A stretch of DNA of 64,000 nt from Acidovorax sp. A1169 (GCF_030704685.1 NZ_JAUZDX010000007.1:124001-188000), one strand, 5' to 3'. Shown: positions 44,808-53,888, counted from the first letter of the stretch. Numbers and translations: made by a program. The notes: a model not told the origin generated them from the letters alone.

Positions 44808-45485
44808 TCACGCCGGGCGCATCCAGACGATGCAACGCTCGGCCTCCAGGCCCGGCACGGCGAGTGGTTCCACGTGAAACACCTGCACGCTGGCGGGCAA
44901 GGCGGCGATCTCCTCTGCGGGGTGCTTGCCCTTCATGGCCAGCCAGACGCTGTGCGCGCCCAGTGCCTGGCGCGACCAGGTGGTGAAATCCACCAGCGAG
45001 GCGAAGGCCCGGCTGGTCACCACGTCGAAGGGGCCGTCCAGGCTCTCGACCCGGGCATGCACACCACGCAGGTTGGGCAGCTTGAGCGATACCGCCACCT
45101 GCTGGATGAAGGCGGCCTTCTTGGCCACCGTGTCCACGCAGCTCACATCCACTTCAGGGCAGCAGACGGCGATCACCACGCCCGGCAGGCCGGCACCGGC
45201 ACCCACGTCGAGCAGGCGGGCACCCTGCCCTGGCGGCAAGGCCGCCTGCGCGAGGGCGCGGCGCAGCGGTGGCACCGCCGCCAGGCTGTCCAGCAGGTGG
45301 TGGGTCAGCATCTCCTTGGGGTCGCGCACAGCCGTGAGGTTGTAGACCTTGGTCCATTTCTGGATCAGGTCCAGGTAACTCAGCAGGGCATCGGCCTGCG
45401 CATCGGTGAGCTGTACGCCCAGTTGCTCGGCGGCCGACAGCAGCGTGGGGCGGAAGGCCGCCGTGGTGGCGGAAGGGGTGTTCAT
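44808..45485 (-). CDS. rsmG: 16S rRNA m7G527 methyltransferase RsmG (GidB)
   Basis: A 225-residue SAM methyltransferase modifying G527 of 16S rRNA (loss gives streptomycin resistance). The SAM motif is LLDVGAGAGLPGVVIA (about residues 82-97), with CVDTVAKKAAFIQQ following and VTSRAFASLVDF (catalytic region) later. The N-terminal LLSYLDLIQKWTKVYNLTAVRDP is typical. The start is set at 45485 because the GAGAG site fits it better than the ATG six bases upstream. A parS-like site lies in its 3' end (44866-44881) and another just upstream of the gene (45548-45563). Confidence 0.97.
   Translation of the reverse strand: MNTPSATTAAFRPTLLSAAEQLGVQLTDAQADALLSYLDLIQKWTKVYNLTAVRDPKEMLTHHLLDSLAAVPPLRRALAQAALPPGQGARLLDVGAGAGLPGVVIAVCCPEVDVSCVDTVAKKAAFIQQVAVSLKLPNLRGVHARVESLDGPFDVVTSRAFASLVDFTTWSRQALGAHSVWLAMKGKHPAEEIAALPASVQVFHVEPLAVPGLEAERCIVWMRPA
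44866..44881. other. parS-like site 1
   Basis: GGTTCCACGTGAAACA matches the parS consensus (TGTTTCACGTGAAACA) in 14 of 16 positions. It lies inside the 3' end of rsmG. Confidence 0.75.
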
Positions 45486-45547
45486 GACCATCTCTCGGTA
45501 TCCGTTGTTCGTAGGCAGTGCCCTGGGCAGTGGCGCTTTCACACGGT

Positions 45548-45563
45548 GGTTTCACGTGGAACC
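45548..45563. other. parS-like site 2
   Basis: GGTTTCACGTGGAACC matches the parS consensus in 13 of 16 positions and keeps the dyad symmetry. It lies in the gap between rsmG and the next gene. Confidence 0.7.
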
Positions 45564-45581
45564 ACCGCGCCACGCCTGCCA

Positions 45582-46370
45582 TCAGGAGCCGGCGCTGTTC
45601 CAGCAGTTGGCTGGCTGGTCCTTGGTCTGCACCCAGTAGCGGGTGCCTTGGCCCAGGGTCGTATTCGTGGTGCGCATGCCCTGCAGGCCGCCGCTGTTCA
45701 GGCCATCCAGCACATCGGCCATGCGCCAGCCGCTGCCCAACTCCTTTTCGCACCGGGCCGAAGCCAGGGCTGCGGAGGTCAGGATCGCGCCCATGACGGG
45801 TTGGGTGGGTGCCAGCATGCCGCCGGTCCAACCGGCATAGATGGCATCTGCGGCCCCTGCAGGTCTGGCGGCCGTGCCAGGCTGGATGCACAGCACGGGC
45901 AGTACCACGCGGCACGAGGTGTCGCCCTGCTGGTGGTTACAAGGGTGGTCGTCCTTCAGGGGCCGGTCCGTCGCGCGGGGCTCCCCTGCACAGCCCAGGC
46001 GGGCGATCTCGGCAGGCACCATGGCATCGTCCGCCACCACCGCAAAGGTGAGACCGTGGCCGATACCCGAGTTGGCAGCCGCTGGCGCCGCAGCCGTGGG
46101 CACCGCCCCGGAAGCCACCACCTGTGCCGGGCGAGCAGGAACAGGGGCACCGCCCGACAGCACCGCACCTTCCTTGCCGGCTTGCGCCTCGGCACGTTTG
46201 TCGCGCTCGTGCTTCATCCACAGGGGGATGGCCAGCAGCAGCACCAGTACCGCCACCACGGCCATGGCGCGCACCATCAACAGGTCGCCCCGCTGGCGCG
46301 CGCGTGCCACCACCCTGCCCTTGCCGTCTCCCAAGCCCACGGGCCGCTCAGTGCGCTGTGGTTTCTGCAT
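45582..46370 (-). CDS. Hypothetical membrane-anchored protein
   Basis: A 262-residue protein starting [10 protein letters not shown]. It has one N-terminal transmembrane segment ([17 protein letters not shown], about residues 33-50), then an Ala/Pro-rich linker and a mature C-terminal region with several cysteines ([29 protein letters not shown]). The final 60 residues look like a small disulphide-stabilised domain. No family is recognised. Its start overlaps the 3' end of mnmG by 23 nt, so they are likely co-transcribed. Composition is close to that of the neighbours. Confidence 0.75.
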   Translation of the reverse strand: MQKPQRTERPVGLGDGKGRVVARARQRGDLLMVRAMAVVAVLVLLLAIPLWMKHERDKRAEAQAGKEGAVLSGGAPVPARPAQVVASGAVPTAAAPAAANSGIGHGLTFAVVADDAMVPAEIARLGCAGEPRATDRPLKDDHPCNHQQGDTSCRVVLPVLCIQPGTAARPAGAADAIYAGWTGGMLAPTQPVMGAILTSAALASARCEKELGSGWRMADVLDGLNSGGLQGMRTTNTTLGQGTRYWVQTKDQPANCWNSAGS

Positions 46371-48321
46371 GGGCACGTGCGCCAGCAATACCACGGAAGG
46401 CACCCTTCTTGAGGTGCACCATGAGCAGCGAAATCGTCGCAGGCGTGATGCCCGAGATGCGCGAGGCCAGGCCCAGCGTTTCGGGGCGGTGGCGGGTCAG
46501 GATCTGGCGTGCCTCGATGGAGAGAGCCGACACCTGCAGGTAGTCCAGGTCGTCCGGCAGCTTGAGGTTCTCGTAGTGGGCGGCACGCTCCACTTCGTCC
46601 TTCTGGCGGTCGATGTAGCCGGAATACTTGGCGGCAATCTCCAATTGCTCGATCACCGGCTCCGCCAACGAACCCAGTGTTTCACGTGAAACCTCGGTGG
46701 ATGCGTACTTGCCACCGTCCATGCCCACCAGTGCAGCGTAGCCCACATCGGGTCGACGCAACAACTCGAACAGGTTGTACTCGTGCTCGATACTCTTGCC
46801 CAGCACCCGCTCGGATTCGGCTGCAGGCAAGCTGCGTGGGTTCACCCAGGTGGCCTTGAGGCGTTCTGTTTCACGTGAAACAGCGTCGCGCTTGCGGCTG
46901 AAAGCGTCCCAGCGGGCATCGTCTACCAGGCCCAGCTTGCGGCCCATCTCAGTCAGGCGCAGGTCGGCATTGTCCTCGCGCAGCTGCAGGCGGAACTCGG
47001 CCCGGCTGGTGAACATGCGGTAGGGCTCGTTCACCCCCTTGGTGATCAGGTCGTCCACCAGCACGCCCAGGTAAGCCTCGTCGCGGCCCGGCAGCCAGGG
47101 TGCATCGCCCCGGCACTGCAACGCCGCATTGACGCCAGCGAACAGTCCCTGGGCCGCCGCCTCTTCGTAGCCCGTGGTGCCGTTGATCTGGCCTGCGAAG
47201 AACAGGCCCTCGATCTGGCGGGTCTCGAAGCTGCTCTTGAGCGAGCGCGGGTCGAAGTAGTCGTACTCGATGGCATAGCCCGGGCGCAGGATGTGCGCGT
47301 TCTCCAGCCCCGGCATGCTGCGCACCAGTTGGTACTGGATGTCGAACGGCAGGCTGGTGCTGATGCCGTTGGGGTAGAACTCGTGCGTGGTCAGGCCTTC
47401 GGGCTCCAGAAAGATCTGGTGGCTGTCTTTGTCGGCAAAGCGGTTGATCTTGTCTTCCACGCTCGGGCAGTAACGCGGGCCCACGCCCTCGATCTTGCCG
47501 GTGAACATGGGGCTGCGGTCAAAGCCGCTGCGGATGATCTCGTGCGTGCGCTCGTTGGTGTGCGTCACCCAGCACGGCATCTGGCGCGGGTGCATAGCCG
47601 CATTGCCCATGAAGCTGAACACCGGCACCGTGCCCTCGTTCACGCCGCCCGGCATGCCGTCGCCGGGCTGCTCCGCGCACTTGGAAAAGTCGATGCTGCG
47701 CCCATCCAGGCGCGGCGGCGTACCGGTCTTCAGGCGCCCCTGGGGCAGCTTGAGTTCCTTGAGGCGCGCCGACAGCGACACGGCCGGTGGGTCCCCTGCC
47801 CGGCCGGCGGCATAGTTGTTCAGGCCCACATGGATCTTGCCGTCGAGGAAGGTGCCTGCCGTGAGCACCACCGTGCGCGAACGGAAGCGGATGCCCACCT
47901 GCGTGACCGCGCCCACCACCCGGTCGCCCTCCATCATCAGGTCGTCCACCGCCTGCTGGAACAGCCACAGGTTGGGCTGGTTCTCCAGCATGCGGCGGAT
48001 GGCGGCCTTGTACAGAATGCGGTCGGCCTGCGCGCGGGTGGCACGCACAGCCGGGCCCTTGGAGCTGTTGAGGATACGGAACTGGATACCGCCCTCGTCC
48101 GTGGCCAGTGCCATAGCGCCGCCCAGGGCATCGACCTCCTTGACCAGGTGGCCCTTGCCGATGCCACCGATGCTGGGGTTGCAGCTCATCTGCCCCAGCG
48201 TCTCGATGTTGTGCGTGAGCAGCAGCGTCTTGCTGCCCATGCGGGCGGCCGCCAGCGCGGCCTCGGTGCCGGCATGGCCACCGCCGACGACGATCACATC
48301 AAATTCCTGGGGGTACAACAT
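46348..48321 (-). CDS. mnmG: tRNA uridine-5-carboxymethylaminomethyl synthesis enzyme MnmG (GidA)
   Basis: A 657-residue FAD protein that with MnmE makes cmnm5U34 in tRNA. The FAD dinucleotide motif is [18 protein letters not shown] (about residues 10-27). Other hallmarks are [31 protein letters not shown], and [16 protein letters not shown] near the middle. It begins MLYPQEFDV. Two parS-like sites are embedded in the coding sequence (46678-46693 and 46867-46882), where GTTTCACGTGAAAC encodes VSRET on the minus strand both times. Its 3' end overlaps the next gene. Confidence 0.97.
   Translation of the reverse strand: MLYPQEFDVIVVGGGHAGTEAALAAARMGSKTLLLTHNIETLGQMSCNPSIGGIGKGHLVKEVDALGGAMALATDEGGIQFRILNSSKGPAVRATRAQADRILYKAAIRRMLENQPNLWLFQQAVDDLMMEGDRVVGAVTQVGIRFRSRTVVLTAGTFLDGKIHVGLNNYAAGRAGDPPAVSLSARLKELKLPQGRLKTGTPPRLDGRSIDFSKCAEQPGDGMPGGVNEGTVPVFSFMGNAAMHPRQMPCWVTHTNERTHEIIRSGFDRSPMFTGKIEGVGPRYCPSVEDKINRFADKDSHQIFLEPEGLTTHEFYPNGISTSLPFDIQYQLVRSMPGLENAHILRPGYAIEYDYFDPRSLKSSFETRQIEGLFFAGQINGTTGYEEAAAQGLFAGVNAALQCRGDAPWLPGRDEAYLGVLVDDLITKGVNEPYRMFTSRAEFRLQLREDNADLRLTEMGRKLGLVDDARWDAFSRKRDAVSRETERLKATWVNPRSLPAAESERVLGKSIEHEYNLFELLRRPDVGYAALVGMDGGKYASTEVSRETLGSLAEPVIEQLEIAAKYSGYIDRQKDEVERAAHYENLKLPDDLDYLQVSALSIEARQILTRHRPETLGLASRISGITPATISLLMVHLKKGAFRGIAGARAHAETTAH
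46678..46693. other. parS-like site 3 (inside mnmG)
   Basis: TGTTTCACGTGAAACC, one mismatch from the consensus parS. It lies within the mnmG coding sequence and is read there as VSRET. Confidence 0.85.
46867..46882. other. Perfect parS site 4 (inside mnmG)
   Basis: TGTTTCACGTGAAACA is an exact 16-bp consensus parS. It is within the mnmG coding sequence and is also read as VSRET. Confidence 0.93.
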
Positions 48322-48490
48322 GGGAGCGCTCCGGGGCCTGTGGGGCCCGATAATCAAAAATCCCGGTACGACGCATGGAGGCGGGCCCCGCCTGGGCCTG
48401 CCGTGCATACCGGCCCCGCCCGGGCGCAGGGGTGCAAACCTGCACCCTGCCCCGGCGGGCAACCCGGGATTTTCCCACTTTGCGCCCACC

Positions 48491-49087
48491 GTGTCTGCCC
48501 ACAGCCCTCTGACCCACTTTCTCACCCGACTGGTGGGCGATCCGCCCGTACCGGTGGCAGCGTGGTGGGCGAGTTCCCGGCCTGTCGACTTCGACAAGGG
48601 CCAGCCCCTGCTGCGCGCTGGAGAACCGTGGCACCACCTGTGGTGGGTGGAGCGCGGCGCCCTGCGCCTGTACCTCGTGGACCGAGACGGAGCGGAAGCC
48701 AACAAGAACTTCTTTCTCGACGGCGCGCTGTTCTGGCCGATCACGCCCAGCCTGCGACAACAGCCAGCAATGTTCCACGTGGAACCCTTGGAGGACAGCC
48801 GGGTGTGGGCACTGCCCATGCCCGAACCGGGCGTGGCCGCCCCCAGCGATGGCTGGGCGCCCTGGGCAGCACTCGAGCACCGGGTTCTGTGCGCCCTGCT
48901 CGACGGCAAGATGCAGCGCGAGCAGGAGTTCCTGCAACTGGGGGCGCGCGAGCGCTATGCCCGGCTGCTGGCCCAGCACCCCGACTGGCCCGCGCGCATC
49001 GCCCTGCGGCACCTGGCCTCGTACCTCGGTGTCACCGATGTCACGCTCTCGCGCGTGCGCAGCGAGATGGGCCTTATCAAAAGTTAA
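48491..49087 (+). CDS. Crp/Fnr family regulator-like protein
   Basis: A 198-residue protein of the Crp/Fnr group. The N-terminal part is a cyclic-nucleotide-binding-like barrel ([25 protein letters not shown], then [14 protein letters not shown]). The C-terminal HTH is [22 protein letters not shown]. The GTG at 48491 is the best-supported start. No FNR cysteine cluster is present. A parS-like site lies within it. Its promoter would lie in the 169-bp gap shared with mnmG. Confidence 0.85.
   Translation: MSAHSPLTHFLTRLVGDPPVPVAAWWASSRPVDFDKGQPLLRAGEPWHHLWWVERGALRLYLVDRDGAEANKNFFLDGALFWPITPSLRQQPAMFHVEPLEDSRVWALPMPEPGVAAPSDGWAPWAALEHRVLCALLDGKMQREQEFLQLGARERYARLLAQHPDWPARIALRHLASYLGVTDVTLSRVRSEMGLIKS
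48771..48786. other. parS-like site 5 (inside the Crp-like gene)
   Basis: TGTTCCACGTGGAACC has full dyad symmetry around CACGTG apart from its end bases and matches the consensus parS in 13 of 16 positions. It is read within the coding sequence as FHVEP. Confidence 0.7.
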
Positions 49088-49122
49088 GGCGACAAGCCAT
49101 CGCCGTGTGCACAGTGGGCTCC

Positions 49123-49665
49123 ATGCCTCCCCATACCCACCCTTCCCACCTCCACTCCGCCATCACCGTGGCTCCCCACTTCCTGGCGGTCGTCTGGCTC
49201 GGCCTCATGGCCGGTTTCTTCGGCACCTACAGCGGCAATGTGAACCTGGCCATGTTGCAGATGGATGGCGCGACCTACGCCACCGTGCAGTCGGCCCTGA
49301 ACCGCAACGTGCGCCACAGCCTGTTCTTTGCGCTGTTCTTCGGCCCGCCCGTCTGGTGTGCTCTGGCCCTGGTCACCGGCTCGGCTCGGCGCCGCGAAGC
49401 CTGGTGGCCCGCGCTGGCCGCCGTGCTGCTGGCCTATCTGCTGGGCATCGTCTTCTTCACGCAGCAGGTGAACCTGCCGCTCAATGCGACCACCGAGGCC
49501 TGGAACCCGCAGGTGCTGCCTGCCGACTGGGCCCAGGTGCGCGCGCGCTGGAACGCGGCCAACCTCTGGCGCGCCCTGCTCAGCCTGGCGGCCTTCGTGG
49601 CGGCCCTGGCCACGCTGGTGTGGCGGCTGGCGCCGCCGCGCGCGGACGGCTCGCCAGGTGGATAG
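49123..49665 (+). CDS. DUF1772-like membrane protein
   Basis: A 180-residue membrane protein with about four transmembrane segments. The C-terminal VNLPLNATTEAWNPQVLPADWAQVRARWNAANLWRALLSL is the pattern of the DUF1772/anthrone-oxygenase-like family, in which W and N/R residues before the last helix are conserved. The family has few known functions. It starts 35 bp after the Crp-like gene on the same strand, so it may be its target or co-transcribed. Confidence 0.7.
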   Translation: MPPHTHPSHLHSAITVAPHFLAVVWLGLMAGFFGTYSGNVNLAMLQMDGATYATVQSALNRNVRHSLFFALFFGPPVWCALALVTGSARRREAWWPALAAVLLAYLLGIVFFTQQVNLPLNATTEAWNPQVLPADWAQVRARWNAANLWRALLSLAAFVAALATLVWRLAPPRADGSPGG

Positions 49666-49713
49666 CCCCGCGCTTGCAGGAATCCTGCCCTTGCCCTGTG
49701 CTCCAATCCAGCC

Positions 49714-50304
49714 ATGCACAAGAACTCGCTCCTCGTCTTCGCCGGCAGCACGCGCCAGCAATCGTTCAACCGGCGCCTGGCCCAGGCCACGGCCGCCATT
49801 GCCCGCGATGCGGGTGCCGAGGTCACGCTGCTGGAGCTGTCGGACTTCGACATCCCCATGTACAACGCCGACCTCGAAGCCCAGGGCACGCCGCCCGACG
49901 TGGTGCGGCTCAAGCAGATACTGTGGGAGCACCCCGCCTGGATCATTTGCTCGCCCGAGTACAACGGCAGCTACACGGCCCTGCTCAAGAACACCATCGA
50001 CTGGGCATCGAGCCCCGTGGGCGGCAACCCGGAATGGCAGGACGGCACCAAACCCTTCCGCGGCAAGGTGGTGGGCATGCTCAGCGCCTCTAACGGCGGC
50101 CTGGGTGGCCTGCGCTCGCAAAGCCACCTGGCACCGCTGCTGATCAACCTGGAATGCTGGCTCGCGCCCAAGGCCTTTGCCCTGGGCCAGGCCAGCACGG
50201 CTTTCGACGAGGTCGGTGCCCTGGTGCAACCGGCCCACCGCGAGCGCGTGCGTGCCGTGGTCGACCAGGTGCTGTGGGCCTCCGCCCGCCTGAATGCCGT
50301 CTAA
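49714..50304 (+). CDS. NADPH-dependent FMN reductase (quinone/chromate reductase type)
   Basis: A 196-residue flavodoxin-like reductase. FMN-binding loop 1 is FAGSTRQQSFNRRLAQA (about residues 8-24), and the family signature SPEYNGSYTALLKNTIDWAS (about 80-99) is exact. The conserved LSASNGGLGGLRSQ region follows. Such enzymes reduce quinones, azo dyes or chromate with NAD(P)H. It is transcribed in the same direction as the neighbours; the small cysteine-cluster gene follows about 24 bp later. Confidence 0.95.
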   Translation: MHKNSLLVFAGSTRQQSFNRRLAQATAAIARDAGAEVTLLELSDFDIPMYNADLEAQGTPPDVVRLKQILWEHPAWIICSPEYNGSYTALLKNTIDWASSPVGGNPEWQDGTKPFRGKVVGMLSASNGGLGGLRSQSHLAPLLINLECWLAPKAFALGQASTAFDEVGALVQPAHRERVRAVVDQVLWASARLNAV

Positions 50305-50328
50305 GCTATCAAAACAATAGCAACTGCG

Positions 50329-50589
50329 ATGCAGTGCCGATCCGGCTGCGGCGCCTGCTGCACCGCACCGTCCATCAGCTCCCCGATCCCCGGCATGCCC
50401 GAGGGCAAGCCGGCGGGCGTGCGCTGCGTCCAGCTCGGGGATGACGCGCGCTGCCTCATTTTTGGGCACCCTGCACGCCCTGCCGTCTGCAGCGGCCTGC
50501 AGCCCTCGGCCGAGATGTGCGCCGACAGCACAACAGCGGCCATGGCCTTCCTGACCCGGCTCGAAGACCTCACCCGCCCCTCGGCCTGA
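50329..50589 (+). CDS. YkgJ family cysteine cluster protein
   Basis: An 86-residue protein with the YkgJ-type cysteine pattern [17 protein letters not shown] (four Cys), GVRCVQL, and [17 protein letters not shown], which would coordinate zinc or an iron-sulphur cluster. No more specific function is known. It abuts the convergent Lrp/AsnC gene, whose stop begins at the next base. Confidence 0.88.
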   Translation: MQCRSGCGACCTAPSISSPIPGMPEGKPAGVRCVQLGDDARCLIFGHPARPAVCSGLQPSAEMCADSTTAAMAFLTRLEDLTRPSA

Positions 50590-51090
50590 TCAGTCTTCCT
50601 CTTCGTCGTCCTTGTCCGCCTCGGGAGGCAGGTCCAGCGCCACCCGGGTCTCGAACTTGGAGCAGTTCATCGCGAAGGTGCTTTTGAAGTTGCGCACGTT
50701 GTTGTTCGACGAAAGCACCTCGCGCGTGAATGCGTGGTAACGCTCCATCGACGCCGAGTTGATGATCAGCAGGAAGTCGAACTCGCCCGACACCTCGTAG
50801 CAGGCCATCACATCGTCCTGCGCCGCCATCTTGGCCTCGAAGTTGCGCAGCAGTGCATCGTTCTGCTTGTCCAGCTCCACCGACACGAACACCGTGAGCG
50901 GGCGCCCCACGCGCTGGCGGTTCACCACCCCCACCTGGCCCAGCAAAACGCCGGCTGCGCGCAGGATGGCAATGCGCCGCTGGCAGGTGGCAGGCGAGCT
51001 GTTGACCTTGCGCGCCATCACACGCAAAGGCTGCGAGGCGTCTTCCTGCAGCAGGTTGAGGATCTGGATGTCCAGGCGGTCGAGGTTCAT
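50590..51090 (-). CDS. Lrp/AsnC family transcriptional regulator
   Basis: A 166-residue Lrp-type regulator. The N-terminal HTH is LDRLDIQILNLLQEDASQPLRVMARKVNSSPATCQRRIAIL. The RAM ligand domain includes VMACYEVSGEFDFLLIINSASMERYHAFTREVL. The acidic C-terminal tail (EADKDDEEED) is unusual. It is divergent from the remnant of a diaminopropionate ammonia-lyase gene, a common neighbour of such regulators. It probably once controlled that amino-acid catabolic gene. Confidence 0.93.
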   Translation of the reverse strand: MNLDRLDIQILNLLQEDASQPLRVMARKVNSSPATCQRRIAILRAAGVLLGQVGVVNRQRVGRPLTVFVSVELDKQNDALLRNFEAKMAAQDDVMACYEVSGEFDFLLIINSASMERYHAFTREVLSSNNNVRNFKSTFAMNCSKFETRVALDLPPEADKDDEEED

Positions 51091-51236
51091 GGCTTGTTCA
51101 CGGTAGCAACGAATGATGGGACAAACACATCACTTTTCGCTTCATTTTGAGACACTGGACTGATTGAACGCTTGATCGCGGTGAATTTGACCGGGCAGGT
51201 CGCCCAACAATGCGTGGGAACCGTCCGACAAATGAG

Positions 51237-51556
51237 ACCGCATTGCCACGGCACCCACCGCCGCCTATTTCGCCAAGCATGTGCTGCTGCAGGGCGGCGT
51301 GGGGGGCCTGGCCGCTGGCGTCGTCGGCCATTTCTGGGAGCGCGATGGCGCCATCGCCTGCCGGCCCGCCCGCGCCACAGGCAGCGTGGATTCGGTGATG
51401 GCGGGCCTGGCCAGCGGCGCGGTCGGCGACATGCCCATTCTGAGCGGCGACTCGGGTGCCGCCGCCCCCGGCGTCTACCAAGCCATCACAGGCCACAGCC
51501 CGGCCAGCGTGCTGCAGGCGCAGTCCTTCTGGATGGCACGCCCGTTGCACGGATGA
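51237..51556 (+). pseudogene. Remnant of a diaminopropionate ammonia-lyase gene (internally deleted)
   Basis: The frame from 51237 encodes YFAKHVLLQGGVGGLAAGVVGHFW, then SVDSVMAGLASGAVGDMPILSGDSGAAAPG. These resemble widely separated parts of diaminopropionate ammonia-lyase (the QAGVGGLA loop, the TIMAGLACGE motif and the C-terminal SGESGA motif), here fused with long stretches missing. No start codon fits, the PLP lysine region is absent, and a stop lies at 51233-51235. It is divergent from an Lrp regulator, as intact copies often are. Identification is from memory of the family. Confidence 0.6.
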
Positions 51557-51562
51557 CAATAA

Positions 51563-52315
51563 ATGAACCCACGACCCCAGGACCCCCCGATGACCCCTTC
51601 CGCCCTTGATTTCGACGCACCCGAAGTGCGCCGCCTGCGCGACGACCTGGCACTGGCCTTGCGCGCTGCGGCCCACCACGGCCTGTCCGAAGGCGTGTGC
51701 AACCATTTCAGCGTCGAGCTGCCCGACCGCTCCGGCCGCTTCCTGCTCAATCCGCGCGGCCTGATGTGGAGCGAAGTCCAGGCCGCTGACATCGTGCTCA
51801 TCGATGAACAGGGCCAGCGCCTGGCCGGACGCCACGAGGTGGAACCCACCGCCATGTTCATCCATGCCGCGATCCACCGCATCTGCAAGAAGGCCTGCGT
51901 GCTGCACACCCACATGCCCTATGCCACGGCGCTCACGCTCACCACCGACCGCTGCCTGGACACCACGCTGTCGCAGAACGCCATGCGCTTCCATGGCCGC
52001 ACCGCAGCGGACGCGCACTACAACGGCTTCGCGCTCGACGTGCGCGAGGGCGAACGCATCGCCGGCGTGCTGCAGGCGGCGGACATCGGCTTCCTCGGCA
52101 ACCACGGCGTGGTCGTCTGCGGCGACCGCATCGACTACGCCTACGATGACCTGTACTACCTGGAGCGCGCTTGCATGGCCCAGGTGCTCGCCCAGTCCAC
52201 CGGCCGCCCCCTGGCCCCGGCCAGCGCCGCGTTGGCGCAGCACGTGGGCGAGCAGTCGATGGGCGAACGCCTGCAGTCCGCGCTGTTCTTCGAGGCGCTG
52301 CGCAGGACGCTTTGA
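51563..52315 (+). CDS. Class II aldolase/adducin family protein
   Basis: A 250-residue class II aldolase-like protein. Typical motifs are GLSEGVCNHFSVELPD (substrate-binding loop), RFLLNPRGLMWSEVQAADIVLID, KKACVLHTHMPYATALT (the HxH metal ligands, about residues 114-116) and GFLGNHGVVVCG. The family uses Zn to cleave or form aldol C-C bonds, or serves as adducin-like decarboxylase. The gene starts 6 bp after the ammonia-lyase remnant, so it may once have shared an operon with it. Substrate unknown. Confidence 0.92.
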   Translation: MNPRPQDPPMTPSALDFDAPEVRRLRDDLALALRAAAHHGLSEGVCNHFSVELPDRSGRFLLNPRGLMWSEVQAADIVLIDEQGQRLAGRHEVEPTAMFIHAAIHRICKKACVLHTHMPYATALTLTTDRCLDTTLSQNAMRFHGRTAADAHYNGFALDVREGERIAGVLQAADIGFLGNHGVVVCGDRIDYAYDDLYYLERACMAQVLAQSTGRPLAPASAALAQHVGEQSMGERLQSALFFEALRRTL

Positions 52316-52335
52316 GCATTTTTGCGGGTCCGGGC

Positions 52336-52362
52336 TGTCACACAGCGGACCCCTGGCACGTC
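52336..52362 (+). promoter_or_regulatory. ECF41-type promoter upstream of sigJ
   Basis: -35 TGTCACA (52336-52342) and -10 CGTC (52359-52362) are separated by 16 bp, the published consensus of ECF41 sigma factors. The preceding CCGGGC is identical at the second such promoter (53316). It implies autoregulation of the sigma factor gene at 52397. Confidence 0.9.
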
Positions 52363-52396
52363 TGGTTATCGACCAGACTACGCTTGGAGACGCGCC

Positions 52397-53296
52397 ATGA
52401 CCACCACCCTGCCCCCGGCCTACCGGGCCGATGACACCTTCACCGCCCTGCGCCCGCGCCTGTTCGGCATCGCCTACCGCATGCTCGGCGTGCGCGCCGA
52501 TGCCGAGGACGTGCTGCAGGATGCCTGGCTGCGCTGGAGCCACGCGGACACCAGCACCCTGCAGTCGGCCGAGGCCTGGCTGGTCACCGTGGTCACGCGC
52601 CTGTCCATCGACCGGCTGCGCACCGCCAAGGCCGAGCGCGAGGCCTATGTGGGCTGGTGGCTGCCCGAACCCCTGGTCGAGTCGCTCGACGAGCGCACGC
52701 CCGAAGCTGCAGCGGAGCTGGCGGGCGAGCTCTCGGTCGCCTTCCTGTACGTGCTCGAACGCCTGGGCCCCGAGGAACGCGCCGCCTTCCTGCTGCGCCA
52801 GGTGTTCGACTACGACTACCCCGAGATCGCCGCCCAGCTGGGCAAGACCGAGGCCGCCTGCCGGCAGATGGTGCACCGCGCCAGCGAGCGCGTGCAGCAG
52901 GCGCGCACCCGCTTCGAGGTGCCGCGGGGCGTGCACCACCAGTTGCTTGAGCGCTTCATCGCCGCCGCCCACAGCGGCCAGCGCGATGCCATAGAGGCCC
53001 TGCTGTCCGAAGACGCCATGCTCATCGGCGACGGCGGTGGCAAGGTGCAGTCCTTCCCGCACCCGCTGGTGGGCGCCTTCCGCATCGCCAACCTGTTCTG
53101 GGCCCAGTGGCGGCGCATGGCCGAACAGGTGGTCTACCGGCCGGTGCTGATCAATGGCGAGCCAGGCCTGCTGCGCTACATCGGCGGCCGGCTCGAATCG
53201 GCCCAGGCCATCGTCACCGATGGCGAGCGAATCGTCGCCATCTACGCGATCCGCAACCCGGACAAGCTGCAGGGAATCCCGCTCGCATTGGCCTGA
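52397..53296 (+). CDS. sigJ: ECF41-family RNA polymerase sigma factor (SigJ type)
   Basis: A 299-residue ECF sigma factor with a C-terminal SnoaL-like extension instead of an anti-sigma partner. All three ECF41 hallmarks are present: WLPEP in the linker between sigma regions 2 and 4 (about residue 95), DGGGK (about 214-218) and NPDKL near the C terminus (about 290). Region 2 (LFGIAYRMLGVRADAEDVLQDAWLRW) and region 4 (FDYDYPEIAAQLGKTEAACRQMVHRA) are intact. It is preceded by its own ECF41 promoter, and its target, the carboxymuconolactone decarboxylase gene, follows. Confidence 0.95.
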   Translation: MTTTLPPAYRADDTFTALRPRLFGIAYRMLGVRADAEDVLQDAWLRWSHADTSTLQSAEAWLVTVVTRLSIDRLRTAKAEREAYVGWWLPEPLVESLDERTPEAAAELAGELSVAFLYVLERLGPEERAAFLLRQVFDYDYPEIAAQLGKTEAACRQMVHRASERVQQARTRFEVPRGVHHQLLERFIAAAHSGQRDAIEALLSEDAMLIGDGGGKVQSFPHPLVGAFRIANLFWAQWRRMAEQVVYRPVLINGEPGLLRYIGGRLESAQAIVTDGERIVAIYAIRNPDKLQGIPLALA

Positions 53297-53315
53297 AGAA
53301 TTTTTCCGGCCGGGC

Positions 53316-53342
53316 TGTCACAACGCGCTTGTCCGGCCCGTC
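53316..53342 (+). promoter_or_regulatory. ECF41-type promoter of the carboxymuconolactone decarboxylase gene
   Basis: -35 TGTCACA (53316-53322), 16-bp spacer, -10 CGTC (53339-53342). The 13-bp CCGGGCTGTCACA is identical with that at 52330-52342. Confidence 0.9.
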
Positions 53343-53429
53343 TTGAAGGGTATGGAGGGCCGCAAAAACGATGCAAAGCCTTCCACGAAGCATGTTCATC
53401 CCTTCATCATCAACGAGGAGTTTTTCACC

Positions 53430-53888
53430 ATGTCCCAGCACACCGCCCGCCTGCCCTACCACCAGCTCGCAAACAGGGCCTTCATGGGCCTCGTGAACCT
53501 GTCCGAAACCGTCAAGAAGGGCAGCATCGGCGCCCGTCTGGCCGAACTCGTCTTCCTGCGCGTCTCGCAGATCAACGGCTGCGCCTACTGCATGGACATG
53601 CACTGGAGCTACCTGGTCAAGGACGGCATGGACCCACGCCACCTCAACGCCGTGGCCGGCTGGCGCGAGGCGCCCTTCTTCAGCGAGCGCGAGCGCGCCG
53701 CCTTGCGCTGGGCCGAGATCATCACCGCCACGCCCCACAGCGATGCCAGCGACGATGAGTTCGCCCTGCTCAAGGCGCAGTTCAACGATACCGAGATCGC
53801 CGAGCTGGGCTTTGCCATCGGCGTCATCAACGCCTGGAACCTGATCAACGCAGGCATGCGCGCCCCCATCCCGGCCCAGGCCGGCTGA
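53430..53888 (+). CDS. Carboxymuconolactone decarboxylase/AhpD family protein
   Basis: A 152-residue AhpD-like protein. It has the redox-active CxxC of the family (NGCAYCMDMHW, about residues 47-57, with the following His). The conserved RVSQINGCAYC is diagnostic, and LANRAFMGLVNLSE begins the fold. Such proteins are peroxidase partners or thiol-disulphide reductases. It is the classic target of ECF41 sigma factors, here behind a matching promoter. An upstream ATG would extend it, but the RBS-like GAGGAG and the domain favour 53430. Confidence 0.93.
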   Translation: MSQHTARLPYHQLANRAFMGLVNLSETVKKGSIGARLAELVFLRVSQINGCAYCMDMHWSYLVKDGMDPRHLNAVAGWREAPFFSERERAALRWAEIITATPHSDASDDEFALLKAQFNDTEIAELGFAIGVINAWNLINAGMRAPIPAQAG

